This document shows, one piece after another, positions 1-8,164 of a stretch of 64,000 nt of DNA (position 1 is its first letter; each line of letters begins with the position of its first letter). Source of the DNA: Moritella sp. JT01 (GTDB lineage: Bacteria > Pseudomonadota > Gammaproteobacteria > Enterobacterales > Moritellaceae); NCBI RefSeq assembly GCF_001574435.1, contig NZ_LOCN01000019.1, forward strand, positions 73,472 to 137,471. Direction: 5' to 3'. Position numbers and translations under genes: made by a program. The notes under the pieces are model-generated. The model was not told the DNA's origin and made no database searches. It saw only the letters and a program-made list of their open reading frames with translations.

Positions 1-363
1 GCGTAAGCCAAGGCGTTTACCACGGCGTCGATATGCCATTGGTGAATACGAAAACATATTTTTAAACGTACGACTAAAGCTAATCTCAGAACTAAAACCC
101 AATGCAATCGCGATATCAACAACCCGAGTTTTACTACTTAATAATTGCTCAGCAGCTAAACTCAACTTTAGCTCTCGCACATACTGTGCAAGGTTCAGTC
201 CCGTTTCAAGATGAAAAACACGCTGTAATTGCCAACGCGACCAGCAACTTTTATCCGCTAGTAGCTCAACAGATAACGGTTGGTCTATGTTTTCATTGAT
301 AAAATCCAACAACTTTCCGATGCGAGTAAAACGGTTAACTTGTTTTTGGTTTTCTTTTTGCAT
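1..363 (-). CDS. AraC-family transcriptional regulator, N-terminal part (runs off the window edge)
   Basis: The minus strand reads open from an ATG at 363 to the window edge, giving about 121 residues without a stop. Almost the whole visible part is an AraC/XylS DNA-binding domain with two helix-turn-helix units: LSVELLADKSCWSRWQLQRVF, then VVDIAIALGFSSEISFSRTFK followed by SPMAYRRR. The HTH starts close to the N-terminus with no sensor domain before it, as in short MarA/SoxS/Rob-type regulators; what follows it lies outside the window. A Fur-box-like sequence lies 50-80 bp upstream, so iron control is likely. The family is clear and the target genes are not visible. Confidence 0.85.
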   Translation of the reverse strand, partial: MQKENQKQVNRFTRIGKLLDFINENIDQPLSVELLADKSCWSRWQLQRVFHLETGLNLAQYVRELKLSLAAEQLLSSKTRVVDIAIALGFSSEISFSRTFKNMFSYSPMAYRRRGKRLGLR

Positions 364-412
364 CGTACGTACAATACCTTTGGTAAATGACCGAGGAGAA
401 TAAGAAAATTCA

Positions 413-441
413 GATAATCATTATAAGAATAATTCTCATTT
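413..441. promoter_or_regulatory. Putative Fur box upstream of the edge AraC gene
   Basis: On the minus strand the sequence contains AATGAGAATTATTCTTAT followed by AATGATTATC, which resembles overlapping Fur hexamers (GATAAT/ATTATC-type repeats). It sits about 50 bp upstream of the ATG at 363, a typical operator position. No other gene start is closer, so the AraC regulator is the probable target. This is a by-eye match and was not scored. Confidence 0.55.
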
Positions 442-523
442 GTGCAATAAAGCGGAAGGATAAATGGTGATTAATGTACGCATAGAAAGATAAGTATATT
501 CATCCTAGTCTATAAATTTTATA

Positions 524-760
524 TTATGTATCGTTTTCATTTTTATTCTCTGCACCCGCTTTGGCACGATCTAATATCTTAAAGGTTTCACGAATAATAG
601 CCTCAACATGGGATCTACTTTGAATTCTTTTAGGTAATGCAGCACGGTCTGCTTCAACACCTTCAATAAGGTTATTGATTAACCCTCGATTGTCCTCTTC
701 GAGCCTCTGGATTATCATCGTTATCAAATATGAGCACGCATCTGCTTTGGGGTTCTTCAT
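524..760 (-). CDS. Small hypothetical protein, 78 residues
   Basis: I do not recognise the family. The ATG at 760 has a good Shine-Dalgarno (AAGGG, six bases upstream), which supports real translation. The protein is charged and mostly helical by eye, with a Leu/Ile-rich middle (IIQRLEEDNRGLINNLIEG) and a hydrophilic tail rich in Asn, Glu and Asp; there is no signal peptide, membrane segment or Cys cluster, so it is probably cytosolic. It stands alone between two AraC genes on the same strand, with about 190 bp upstream. The SD and length favour a real gene, but nothing indicates its function. Confidence 0.5.
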   Translation of the reverse strand: MKNPKADACSYLITMIIQRLEEDNRGLINNLIEGVEADRAALPKRIQSRSHVEAIIRETFKILDRAKAGAENKNENDT

Positions 761-951
761 ACATAGCCCTTTTTAACTTTAAGCTGGAAAATTAGAAATA
801 TAATTCTATATACAGTCTGAATAAAATAACCAAATATGCCCAAGCATACCATGTAAAAACAATAACTTAACACACTTTTGATTTACGTATTCAATCTGAT
901 ATATAAACGCATAAAATAATGAATTATCAGCATTTAAAAATATGTAAAACC

Positions 952-1749
952 TTAAACCGTAATATATTCTAATGGTGATTTACCCATTATGTTACGAAAG
1001 GCTGCGATGAAAGCACTCGGTGTGCTATATCCTAACTCTAGTGCGATGTATGTTACCGATTTTCCATCGTGTAATTGCTCAATAGCATAAAATAACCTTA
1101 CTCGCATACGCCATTCTGTAAATGTCATACCGAGCTCTTTTTGGAACATTCTTGCTAATGTCCTTGGACTAACATAAATCGACTTAGCCCATTGTTCAAT
1201 ACTGTCAGTATTACTTGGTTCTTTAGTCAATGAAAATAGAATATCATTCAATTTATCTCTATTTGACCATGGTAATGATAATAAAGATTTTTCCAATCCC
1301 GATATTTCATCAATCAGAACAAGCATCAAACGATACTCTTTTCCATTAACTGAATAATCACAACCCATTTGCATTGCTCGTTCAACAAGTGAATTAACTA
1401 AAACTGAGATATTAAAAATCTGCGGATATTCAGGTAAGGAATAAACCCATGCAGGGTCAATGAATAAATTGGCAATGTCCACGGCTCCTGAAAAAACCAA
1501 TTCATGAGTCACATTCGGCGGGCACCAAAATGCTTGTGAGGGCGGAATCAAAAAGATGCCGTCATCAGTAACAACACGTGTAATACCCCTGACCGAAAAA
1601 ATAAACTGCCCGCGAGGATGGCAATGTGGCGCTGAACACATGGCATTCGTCACTTGTTTCCAATACGGCAGCACAGGCTTATCAAAATCAATAATGTAAC
1701 CTAAATCAATCGGTTCTATCTTTGTCAGTAAATCACTATATGTTGTCAT
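952..1749 (-). CDS. AraC-family transcriptional regulator with N-terminal cupin
   Basis: This is a 265-residue regulator of the usual AraC layout. An N-terminal cupin-like sensor region (about residues 35-100, containing PHCHPRGQF and IFLIPPSQAFWCPP) is followed by a C-terminal double HTH (about 180-265, with IYVSPRTLARMFQKELG and VTYIALELGYSTPSAFIAAFR). The 'H-x-RGQ' cupin followed by 'PP..A.W.P' recalls the NimR/YdeC-type subgroup that often controls a neighbouring exporter or enzyme. It is divergent from the methyltransferase at 1819 across a 69 bp gap, so that gene is the most likely target. I see no strong SD before the ATG. Confidence 0.85.
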   Translation of the reverse strand: MTTYSDLLTKIEPIDLGYIIDFDKPVLPYWKQVTNAMCSAPHCHPRGQFIFSVRGITRVVTDDGIFLIPPSQAFWCPPNVTHELVFSGAVDIANLFIDPAWVYSLPEYPQIFNISVLVNSLVERAMQMGCDYSVNGKEYRLMLVLIDEISGLEKSLLSLPWSNRDKLNDILFSLTKEPSNTDSIEQWAKSIYVSPRTLARMFQKELGMTFTEWRMRVRLFYAIEQLHDGKSVTYIALELGYSTPSAFIAAFRNIMGKSPLEYITV

Positions 1750-1818
1750 AATATAGAAAGTAAGTCAGTTTCATCCGATTATAATAACAGTTCATTATTT
1801 ATTCAAGGCGTTATAGAA

Positions 1819-2583
1819 ATGGAACAAAGTGCGAAACACAATAACGAGGTCATATCACAATTTACCCAACAAGCCGTCCCCTTCACCAAATTATCAGGTC
1901 ATTTAGATTCAGTAGATTTACTTATTAAAATGTCAGCCGTGAATGAAAAAGATACGGTGCTTGATGTCGCGTCGGGACCAGGTCTTGTCGCTACTGCTTT
2001 TGCCAAAGTTGCTAATCATGTTGAATGCTTAGATTTGACACCAGCAATGCTTGATCAGGCCAAACAGCAAGCCCTAGCCAATAACATAGCTAATATGTCG
2101 TTTCGTGAAGGGGACGCAATGACGTTACCCTACGAGGATGAGAGCTTTGATACAGTGATCACCCGTTATAGCTTTCATCATTTCCTGAAACCAGAGCAAG
2201 TTTTGTCAGAGATGATCCGAGTGTGTAAACCAAAAGGATGCGTATTGGTTGCCGATGTGGCTATTCAATCAAAATACTCAGAAATATTTAATCATATTGA
2301 ACGATTAAGAGACTCCTCTCACGTTCACGCACTATCAATAGATGAACTCAATCGATTATTTACACAAAGTAGCCTTAAGGATTGTCGTAAATCAGAATAC
2401 ACAGTTAATGTCGAACTTGAGCAACAATTACAAGCGTCGTTCCCTACCCCTGATGGTAAAATTAGCATCAGGGGACTGATTACCGATGATGTGGATATTA
2501 ATAAAACAGGCTTTAATCCCGAACTAATTAAAGGTAATGTCCATTACAGTTACCCCATTTCAATTTACGTCGGTATAAAATAG
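1819..2583 (+). CDS. Class I SAM-dependent methyltransferase
   Basis: This 254-residue enzyme has the Methyltransf_11 (UbiE-like) pattern: motif I VLDVASGPGLVA near residue 50, an acidic residue ending strand 2 (VECLDLTPAML), motif II/III FREGDAMTLPYEDESFDTVITRY (about 95-117), and the SFHHF and 'EMIRVCKPKGCVLVADV' segments typical of small-molecule or quinone methylases. The acceptor cannot be told from sequence. It is cytosolic, with no signal peptide. It is divergent from the AraC gene at 952-1749 and nearly abuts the convergent AraC gene at 2605. It is probably an accessory methylase and not UbiE itself, because the surrounding ubiquinone genes are absent. Confidence 0.85.
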   Translation: MEQSAKHNNEVISQFTQQAVPFTKLSGHLDSVDLLIKMSAVNEKDTVLDVASGPGLVATAFAKVANHVECLDLTPAMLDQAKQQALANNIANMSFREGDAMTLPYEDESFDTVITRYSFHHFLKPEQVLSEMIRVCKPKGCVLVADVAIQSKYSEIFNHIERLRDSSHVHALSIDELNRLFTQSSLKDCRKSEYTVNVELEQQLQASFPTPDGKISIRGLITDDVDINKTGFNPELIKGNVHYSYPISIYVGIK

Positions 2584-2604
2584 AGAATATCTTTATAACT
2601 ATCA

Positions 2605-3408
2605 TCAAACAAAAAATGATTGATACTGTTTTGGCGTCACCGCTAAACGTTTTTTAAAGTTTCGTTGTAAATGACTTTGGTCTGCAAACCCTAATGCATT
2701 AGAAGTATCTATAATAGAGTGCCCAGATTTAAGCAATATCTTCGCACTCTTAATTCGTTCATCTAATTGAAATGCATGCGGTGACAAACCATAGGTCTGT
2801 TTAAAAGTACGAAGTAAATGAAAACGACTTAACCCTGATTCTTGAGCTAGATCGGTGAGTGAATGATTAATATCAAGTTGATCTGCGATCATTTCTTTTA
2901 CTCTGTGGATATGCGTGGGTTCTGATTTTTCTAGATCTTTCGTTAACCAATGCTGCTGCATGTATTCTATCAGCAACGCTTCTGCCGACAGTTCATGAGG
3001 TTCGAGTAATAAATTGGTAAATAATAAGTCAAAATTACCATACGCTTGTTGGCTACGTAAATAACGATTGGTAAAAGAAGAGTAATCAATGCTATCTATA
3101 CCACTGATTTCAGCTTGTAACTCTCCAACCCAATGCGAATCAACGAATAACATACGATAAGACCAATCACCTTCCGCAGGGTTACATGAATGGATATCAC
3201 CAGGATTAATCGTCACGGTATCACCATGACCAATACGGTTACATTGCTTCAAATTATTATAATCAGCAATTCCTGTATCAATAACACCAAATGAAAACTC
3301 ATCGTGAGTATGTCCCTGATAGCAGGCACTCGATCGTGACGCTTGCCGCATCTCGACAAATGGCAACGCCTTACTTTGTTTGAAGAATACGGTTTTATCC
3401 TGCTTCAT
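2605..3408 (-). CDS. AraC-family transcriptional regulator beside a LysE exporter
   Basis: The protein has an N-terminal AraC-binding cupin (HTHDEFSFGVIDTG near residue 30) and a C-terminal double HTH (HSLTDLAQESGLSRFHLLRTFKQ and IIDTSNALGFADQSHLQRNFKK). I start it at the ATG at 3408, where AAGGATGAAGGG lies just upstream; an in-frame ATG at 3438 has no SD. It lies 74 bp downstream of the LysE-family gene on the same strand. AraC regulators next to LysE exporters commonly control them, so it may sense the exported amino acid. The family is certain and the effector unknown. Confidence 0.85.
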   Translation of the reverse strand: MKQDKTVFFKQSKALPFVEMRQASRSSACYQGHTHDEFSFGVIDTGIADYNNLKQCNRIGHGDTVTINPGDIHSCNPAEGDWSYRMLFVDSHWVGELQAEISGIDSIDYSSFTNRYLRSQQAYGNFDLLFTNLLLEPHELSAEALLIEYMQQHWLTKDLEKSEPTHIHRVKEMIADQLDINHSLTDLAQESGLSRFHLLRTFKQTYGLSPHAFQLDERIKSAKILLKSGHSIIDTSNALGFADQSHLQRNFKKRLAVTPKQYQSFFV

Positions 3409-3482
3409 TCCCTTCATCCTTGTGTTTATCAAAAACAATTGTCGTTATTATCAATTCAACGTACATTAAATTATCATACGAC

Positions 3483-4088
3483 TTACAGGCCAAAGAACAT
3501 CGAGATAACGCTAATACTTAGCAATAACCCCATCATAATGTTAAATTTTATTTGTCGTGAACGCGTTGATAATCTGTCTTGAATAATATGCCCTATTGCT
3601 GCCCAAGTAGATATACCGACAAAACACACAGTAAATGATATAACGCTGAATACAATTAAATAGAGTGTGGATTCAGTGTCGACAGGCACAAATATACTCA
3701 CACCTGACATAGAAACAAGCCAAGCTTTTGGGTTTAGCCCTTGCGATAATACACCGTCTATAAATGATGGCGGTTGTTTGACCACTTTACTCACGGTTAT
3801 GTTTAAAGGAACTGATGTGGCAATTTTAAATGACATGTACAGGAGGTAAATACCAGCTAAGTATTTTAAAATATTAGTTATTTCCGGATATTGTATTAAC
3901 GTTTGGTTCAAACCACAACCAACCAGCAATACAATCAAGGTGTAAGCGAATGTTGCACCGATGACATGTGGAACGGTACGGCGAAATCCAAAGCAAGCGC
4001 CAGAGCTTGTCGCAATAAGATTAACAGGCCCGGGAGATATAGCGCCTACTAAGGCAAAAATAGCCATCGATAATATAACTGTAATCAT
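3483..4088 (-). CDS. LysE-family amino-acid exporter
   Basis: This is a 201-residue inner-membrane protein with about six hydrophobic segments and the LysE/RhtB N-terminal signature (ALVGAISPGPVNLIATSSG near residue 15). The family exports amino acids such as lysine, threonine, homoserine or cysteine. I chose the ATG at 4088 because AGAGGTGTTT stands directly before it; an in-frame GTG two codons earlier overlaps that SD. Just upstream on the same strand lie lysine-degradation genes and just downstream an AraC regulator, so lysine or a derivative is a reasonable but unproved substrate. The gap to the dehydrogenase gene (about 92 bp) leaves co-transcription open. Confidence 0.85.
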   Translation of the reverse strand: MITVILSMAIFALVGAISPGPVNLIATSSGACFGFRRTVPHVIGATFAYTLIVLLVGCGLNQTLIQYPEITNILKYLAGIYLLYMSFKIATSVPLNITVSKVVKQPPSFIDGVLSQGLNPKAWLVSMSGVSIFVPVDTESTLYLIVFSVISFTVCFVGISTWAAIGHIIQDRLSTRSRQIKFNIMMGLLLSISVISMFFGL

Positions 4089-4180
4089 AAACACCTCTAC
4101 ATAAATTGATGCTTATAATATACCGTTTAACTAACAGTCAGTATTGAACAATATTGCTATTCTCTAAAGTAATGCATTGC

Positions 4181-5746
4181 TTAGTTACCTTTTGGCATAT
4201 CGAAACTAATACCTTGCGCCAAAGGTAGTTCACTGCCGTAATTAATGGTATTAGTGGTGCGGCGCATGTAACTTTTCCATGCATCGGAACCACTTTCTCG
4301 ACCGCCACCCGTGTCTTTCTCGCCGCCAAACGCACCGCCTATTTCCGCACCAGATGTACCAATATTAACATTCACAAGCCCACAATCAGAACCTCTTGCA
4401 CTCATAAAGATCTCGGCTTCAGCTATATCTTTAGTGAAAATAGCGGACGATAAGCCCTGACATACACTGTTTTGTATTACAATGGCTTGCTCAAGTGAAT
4501 CATAACTGTGCACATAAAGTAAGGGCGCAAAGGTTTCTTGCTGAACAATTTCAGCGGTCGGTTCAATATCAATAATGGCAGGCGTAATATAAAAACCACA
4601 CCCTTTTTTGCCTTTATTCCTTACATGAAGTCGTTCATAACCACCTGTAACGAGTATCCCCCCTTGCTCAATAGCCGTATCAATACTTGCTTTCATCGCA
4701 TCAATGGCTTGCCGATTAATCAAGGGCCCCATTAAATTCTGTTCATCAAAGGGGTCGCCAATACTCACTGTTTTATAAATCGCCTCAAGCTTGCTTAGTA
4801 CTTGATGTTTAAGGCTGCTATGCACAATCAACCGACGCAACGTTGTACAGCGCTGGCCGCTCGTGCCCAATGCTGAAAACGTGATAGCCCGAATAGCTAA
4901 CTCAAGATCCGCACTCGGACACACAATCATGGCATTATTACCGCCAAGCTCTAGTAGCGTACGCCCCATTCTCGCAGCGACACGGCAATTAACAGCTCGC
5001 CCCATGGCGCATGAGCCTGTCGCTGATACCAATGCAATATCCTTATGATCGACCAATTGTTCAACCTGCGTTTTCTCACCGAACACGATACTGCTAAGTT
5101 CCTTGTTCCCCCCAAATTGTTTAATGGCTGACAATAATAATTGATGACAAGCCAATGCGCTGAGTGGCGTTTGACTTGATGGTTTCCAAATAATGCTATT
5201 ACCACAAATCAAACTCAATGTGGCATTCCAAGCCCATACCGCCATGGGAAAATTAAACGCAGTAATGATCACAACAGGGCCAATAGGATGCCATTGCTCC
5301 ATCATTCTGTGATTAGGCCTTTCGGTCGCAATGGTTAATCCATAAAGCTGTCGCGATAGACCAACAGCGAAATCACACACATCAATCAGCTCTTGCACTT
5401 CCCCCAGGCTTTCTTGAAATGGCTTACCCGATTCAAGGCTAATCATGGTGGCTAATTGATGCTTTGCTGCACGTGCTTTTTCGGCAAACAGTCGTACTAA
5501 TTCACCACGCTGTGGAGCAGGCACACTACGCCAATGATAAAATTCGGTTTTGGCACTGCTAATGACCTGTTTGATCACATCGGGTTCCGCGTGACTTATT
5601 GAAGCAAATGATTGACCATCATTAGGGCTGATTACCTCAACGTTGCTGTCACTATCAAAACGTTGTTCACCAAGATAAGCACTACCGTAGCACTTATCGT
5701 GAGCATAAAAACGACCAAGCACTGTTTTCAAAATTGCTTCATGCAT
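4181..5746 (-). CDS. amaB: Aldehyde dehydrogenase, aminoadipate-semialdehyde / piperideine-6-carboxylate type
   Basis: This 521-residue NAD(P)+-dependent aldehyde dehydrogenase has Lys188 (IWKPS), Glu266 (LELGG), catalytic Cys300 (SGQRC) and Asn165 (AFNFP), so the active site is complete. The antiquitin/ALDH7 flavour (FNFPMAVWAWNATLSLICGN, RVAARMGRTLLELGGN) points to L-2-aminoadipate-6-semialdehyde oxidation to L-2-aminoadipate, the second step of lysine breakdown. The ATG at 5746 has the strong SD GAGGAG. It lies 22 bp downstream of a lysine 6-dehydrogenase-like gene, which would supply exactly this substrate. The ALDH7 assignment is by recall of the family, so a related aldehyde remains possible. 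Confidence 0.8.
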   Translation of the reverse strand: MHEAILKTVLGRFYAHDKCYGSAYLGEQRFDSDSNVEVISPNDGQSFASISHAEPDVIKQVISSAKTEFYHWRSVPAPQRGELVRLFAEKARAAKHQLATMISLESGKPFQESLGEVQELIDVCDFAVGLSRQLYGLTIATERPNHRMMEQWHPIGPVVIITAFNFPMAVWAWNATLSLICGNSIIWKPSSQTPLSALACHQLLLSAIKQFGGNKELSSIVFGEKTQVEQLVDHKDIALVSATGSCAMGRAVNCRVAARMGRTLLELGGNNAMIVCPSADLELAIRAITFSALGTSGQRCTTLRRLIVHSSLKHQVLSKLEAIYKTVSIGDPFDEQNLMGPLINRQAIDAMKASIDTAIEQGGILVTGGYERLHVRNKGKKGCGFYITPAIIDIEPTAEIVQQETFAPLLYVHSYDSLEQAIVIQNSVCQGLSSAIFTKDIAEAEIFMSARGSDCGLVNVNIGTSGAEIGGAFGGEKDTGGGRESGSDAWKSYMRRTTNTINYGSELPLAQGISFDMPKGN

Positions 5747-5768
5747 GAGATTCTCCTCATCATTACCG

Positions 5769-6866
5769 TTAAATACTTAATTCCGCGTCTCGATAAGCTT
5801 TCGCAAACTCATTGGCCAAAAAGTCTTCAATGTCTAGCGTCTCTTGTTCAACGAAACCCTGTCTTGGTTCACGACTATTTAAAATTAAATCCACAGTGGT
5901 CACTGCGGCGCTGGCTGTCGATATTTGGATCGCACTTTGCTCTGCTGTGTGTCGAAGTAAAAAAGTACGACTACACTGTCTTAATTTTTCGTCAACATAA
6001 CCAGTCGCTACCACAGAGATCAACACCAGATCTTGCATCGTGGTCGCGACAGAGCTTTCAAATATCTCCATTAACATGTCCCGGCGTTTACCCTCCTCCC
6101 CTAACCGTAAGTCATGAAATAAGAACTTCATCAACTTACAATGCCCTGGATAGCGGATTGTTTTATAAGTTAATTCTCGCAGTTGACCGTCTAAGGTATA
6201 ACAAAGATTTGCCAACCCACCGGAAGTATTAAACGCTTCATATTCAACACCTGAGATAGAAAATACTTCTCTGCCTTCTAGCGGTTCTGTTAATGTCGGA
6301 ATATGATTTTTGATGGATTCACAGGGATTTGCATATTCGTTAATTAACCCTTCTGTTGACCACGTCAGGTTGTACATCATTTGATTGGATGGATATTCAG
6401 GTAAGGCACCTACGCGTAATTTAAGACTATCTAGACGGTCAAAGCGATGTCTAAAGCTGTAACCCAAAATACCAATAAACCCCGGTGCTAAACCACATTG
6501 AGGCATGAATACCTGGCCCGGTGCTGCGGCTAATGCAATCTCTTTAATCGCTTGTGTACAACGTACATCTTCGGTTAAATCAAAATAGCTACAACCATTG
6601 GCTAAGGCGGCGTGTGCAACGTAAGGATTATCATTGAATGATAACGCTGAGATCACCGCGTCTTGCCCTGCAAAAATGTCATTATAATCGCGCATTTCAG
6701 AAGATGTTTTTGATAACAATTTAGTGGGAAATTGATGACTAAAACGAGCCACGGCATCCGGGCTTATATCTGCCCCTGTGACCTCATAATCGTCATGACT
6801 ATGTAAAATTTGGGCAATTGCACCACCAATACGTCCAAGCCCTAAAACAACAATTCGTTTTGCCAT
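5769..6866 (-). CDS. Saccharopine dehydrogenase-fold protein, probable L-lysine 6-dehydrogenase
   Basis: A 365-residue cytosolic protein with an N-terminal Rossmann motif (VLGLGRIGGAIAQIL) and the saccharopine-dehydrogenase fold continuation (DAVISALSFNDNPYVAHAALANGCSYFDL as separated blocks, then CGLAPGFIGILGY). Single-domain proteins of this kind include lysine 6-dehydrogenases, which deaminate lysine at the epsilon carbon to allysine/piperideine-6-carboxylate with NAD(P)+. The downstream aldehyde dehydrogenase 22 bp away fits that product. The ATG at 6866 has the SD AGGGAG. It could instead be a true saccharopine dehydrogenase, but no lysine-ketoglutarate reductase domain or gene is present here, which favours the direct dehydrogenase. 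Confidence 0.7.
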   Translation of the reverse strand: MAKRIVVLGLGRIGGAIAQILHSHDDYEVTGADISPDAVARFSHQFPTKLLSKTSSEMRDYNDIFAGQDAVISALSFNDNPYVAHAALANGCSYFDLTEDVRCTQAIKEIALAAAPGQVFMPQCGLAPGFIGILGYSFRHRFDRLDSLKLRVGALPEYPSNQMMYNLTWSTEGLINEYANPCESIKNHIPTLTEPLEGREVFSISGVEYEAFNTSGGLANLCYTLDGQLRELTYKTIRYPGHCKLMKFLFHDLRLGEEGKRRDMLMEIFESSVATTMQDLVLISVVATGYVDEKLRQCSRTFLLRHTAEQSAIQISTASAAVTTVDLILNSREPRQGFVEQETLDIEDFLANEFAKAYRDAELSI

Positions 6867-7008
6867 TTCTAACTCCCTATGACTGACCTCTTATGAATAC
6901 ATGAGTACAGTCTATCCGTGTTCCATTTCTACTGATTCAACCACGTTTACGGATGAAATCACTTTACTGACAAACAACGTTAAGGATAAGTAATTACGCT
7001 GCTAACGC

Positions 7009-7872
7009 CTAATTTTTATCATCGGAGGTACCACTGCTAAGTATCGATTTCATATTCGTCGATTCAAATATTTTATCTGCACTCATTGGTACAAACCCTT
7101 GGTATAACTTGCCATTTTCTTGGTTAAACCGCTGTGCAAATTCGTAATAACAACTGCTTATTACTTGCTCGCCCGCATCTTTGAAATCAACCATGCAAGT
7201 ATCAGCCATGGTTGATGCTTGAATTAATAAATCCGATGGCGCACCTTTGATCACGCCACCAGCCTCATTTAGTTGATAACCTTCTTGCTGTAATAACGCT
7301 ACGACTTGTGACAGCTCAGGGGAACTTTTTAAGTGATTTACAAATAGAGTGAAATGATTAGCACGTAACCCCCAAACAGATAACCAAGCGGCATATTCCG
7401 ATTCCGCCAATAAGGTTTGATAGTCTGTATAACTGGGTAACAGCCACAACCGGCCTGCACTTAATAATGGGCTGATCCCCCTGCTCGATTGCTCAAGTAA
7501 AGGGGACTTTAATGTCGCTTTTACCTGTTCGATAATATCTTGAATAATGACCTGAGAAGTGTCGGATAAAGACTGCCAGCGCAGTTCACTAATGAATATT
7601 TTGGTCGGTGACTTGTCATGAACATAACAACGCGCATCTAACTTTTTAACGTCGAACTGGTATGAGTCAAGATGTCGATAACCGAGTGCTAATATCTCAT
7701 ATTCTAATATATCCATACTGATATGCGAGTCGGCGAAGGTACGAAAAGCAACATGGTCATTCACTAACTCTTCACCTCGACTTTCAAACAGCTGATGTAT
7801 ATCGACGGCTTGTGGGCTAATGACGCTGTACTGCTGCCAGAGCTTGGTAAAAAATGCATCTAAAACAGACAT
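7009..7872 (-). CDS. hglS: DUF1338 protein, probable 2-oxoadipate dioxygenase/decarboxylase (HglS-like)
   Basis: This 287-residue protein matches the DUF1338 family, whose characterised member HglS of Pseudomonas putida is an Fe(II) enzyme that turns 2-oxoadipate into 2-hydroxyglutarate. The visible metal site is consistent: His40 and Arg44 (DHVAFRTF), His173 (ANHFTLF) and Glu244 (YYEFAQRF), following the family H-x3-R, H, E pattern. It is shorter than HglS (about 460 residues), as many marine homologues are. The ATG at 7872 has the SD GGAG. It is the first gene of the lysine cluster; the gap of 142 bp to the dehydrogenase may hold a second promoter. Confidence 0.75.
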   Translation of the reverse strand: MSVLDAFFTKLWQQYSVISPQAVDIHQLFESRGEELVNDHVAFRTFADSHISMDILEYEILALGYRHLDSYQFDVKKLDARCYVHDKSPTKIFISELRWQSLSDTSQVIIQDIIEQVKATLKSPLLEQSSRGISPLLSAGRLWLLPSYTDYQTLLAESEYAAWLSVWGLRANHFTLFVNHLKSSPELSQVVALLQQEGYQLNEAGGVIKGAPSDLLIQASTMADTCMVDFKDAGEQVISSCYYEFAQRFNQENGKLYQGFVPMSADKIFESTNMKSILSSGTSDDKN

Positions 7873-7996
7873 GTATTATCTCCTTAATTGCATTACAGTT
7901 ATGAGTGATGACTAATACTAAGATAGGTGATGAAGTAAGGTTTCGCTAGCAGGTAAGATGAAGTGTGATACTTCAGAGGGTTAAGAACGGATAACT

Positions 7997-8035
7997 GAGT
8001 CATTCTCCCGCTTGAAACGTTGGGGAGGATGACTC
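7997..8035. repeat. 13-bp inverted repeat upstream of the lysine cluster
   Basis: GAGTCATTCTCCC (7997-8009) pairs with GGGAGGATGACTC (8023-8035) with one G-T wobble across a 13-base loop. It lies about 125 bp upstream of the DUF1338 ATG in the 292 bp gap after the pseudouridine synthase gene. No T-run follows on either strand, so it does not look like a classical terminator. It could be an operator or a leader hairpin. The rest of the gap (7873-8164) shows nothing else I can name. Confidence 0.45.
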
Positions 8036-8164
8036 GAATAATAAATAGCCTACCACTAAAAGTAGACTGTATTCGCAATTAATATTTGGACTATATCTTC
8101 GCTAAAGTAATGATTCTAACGAGCATACCTTCATTATCAATGCGCATCGTGAGTTAATTTACTG

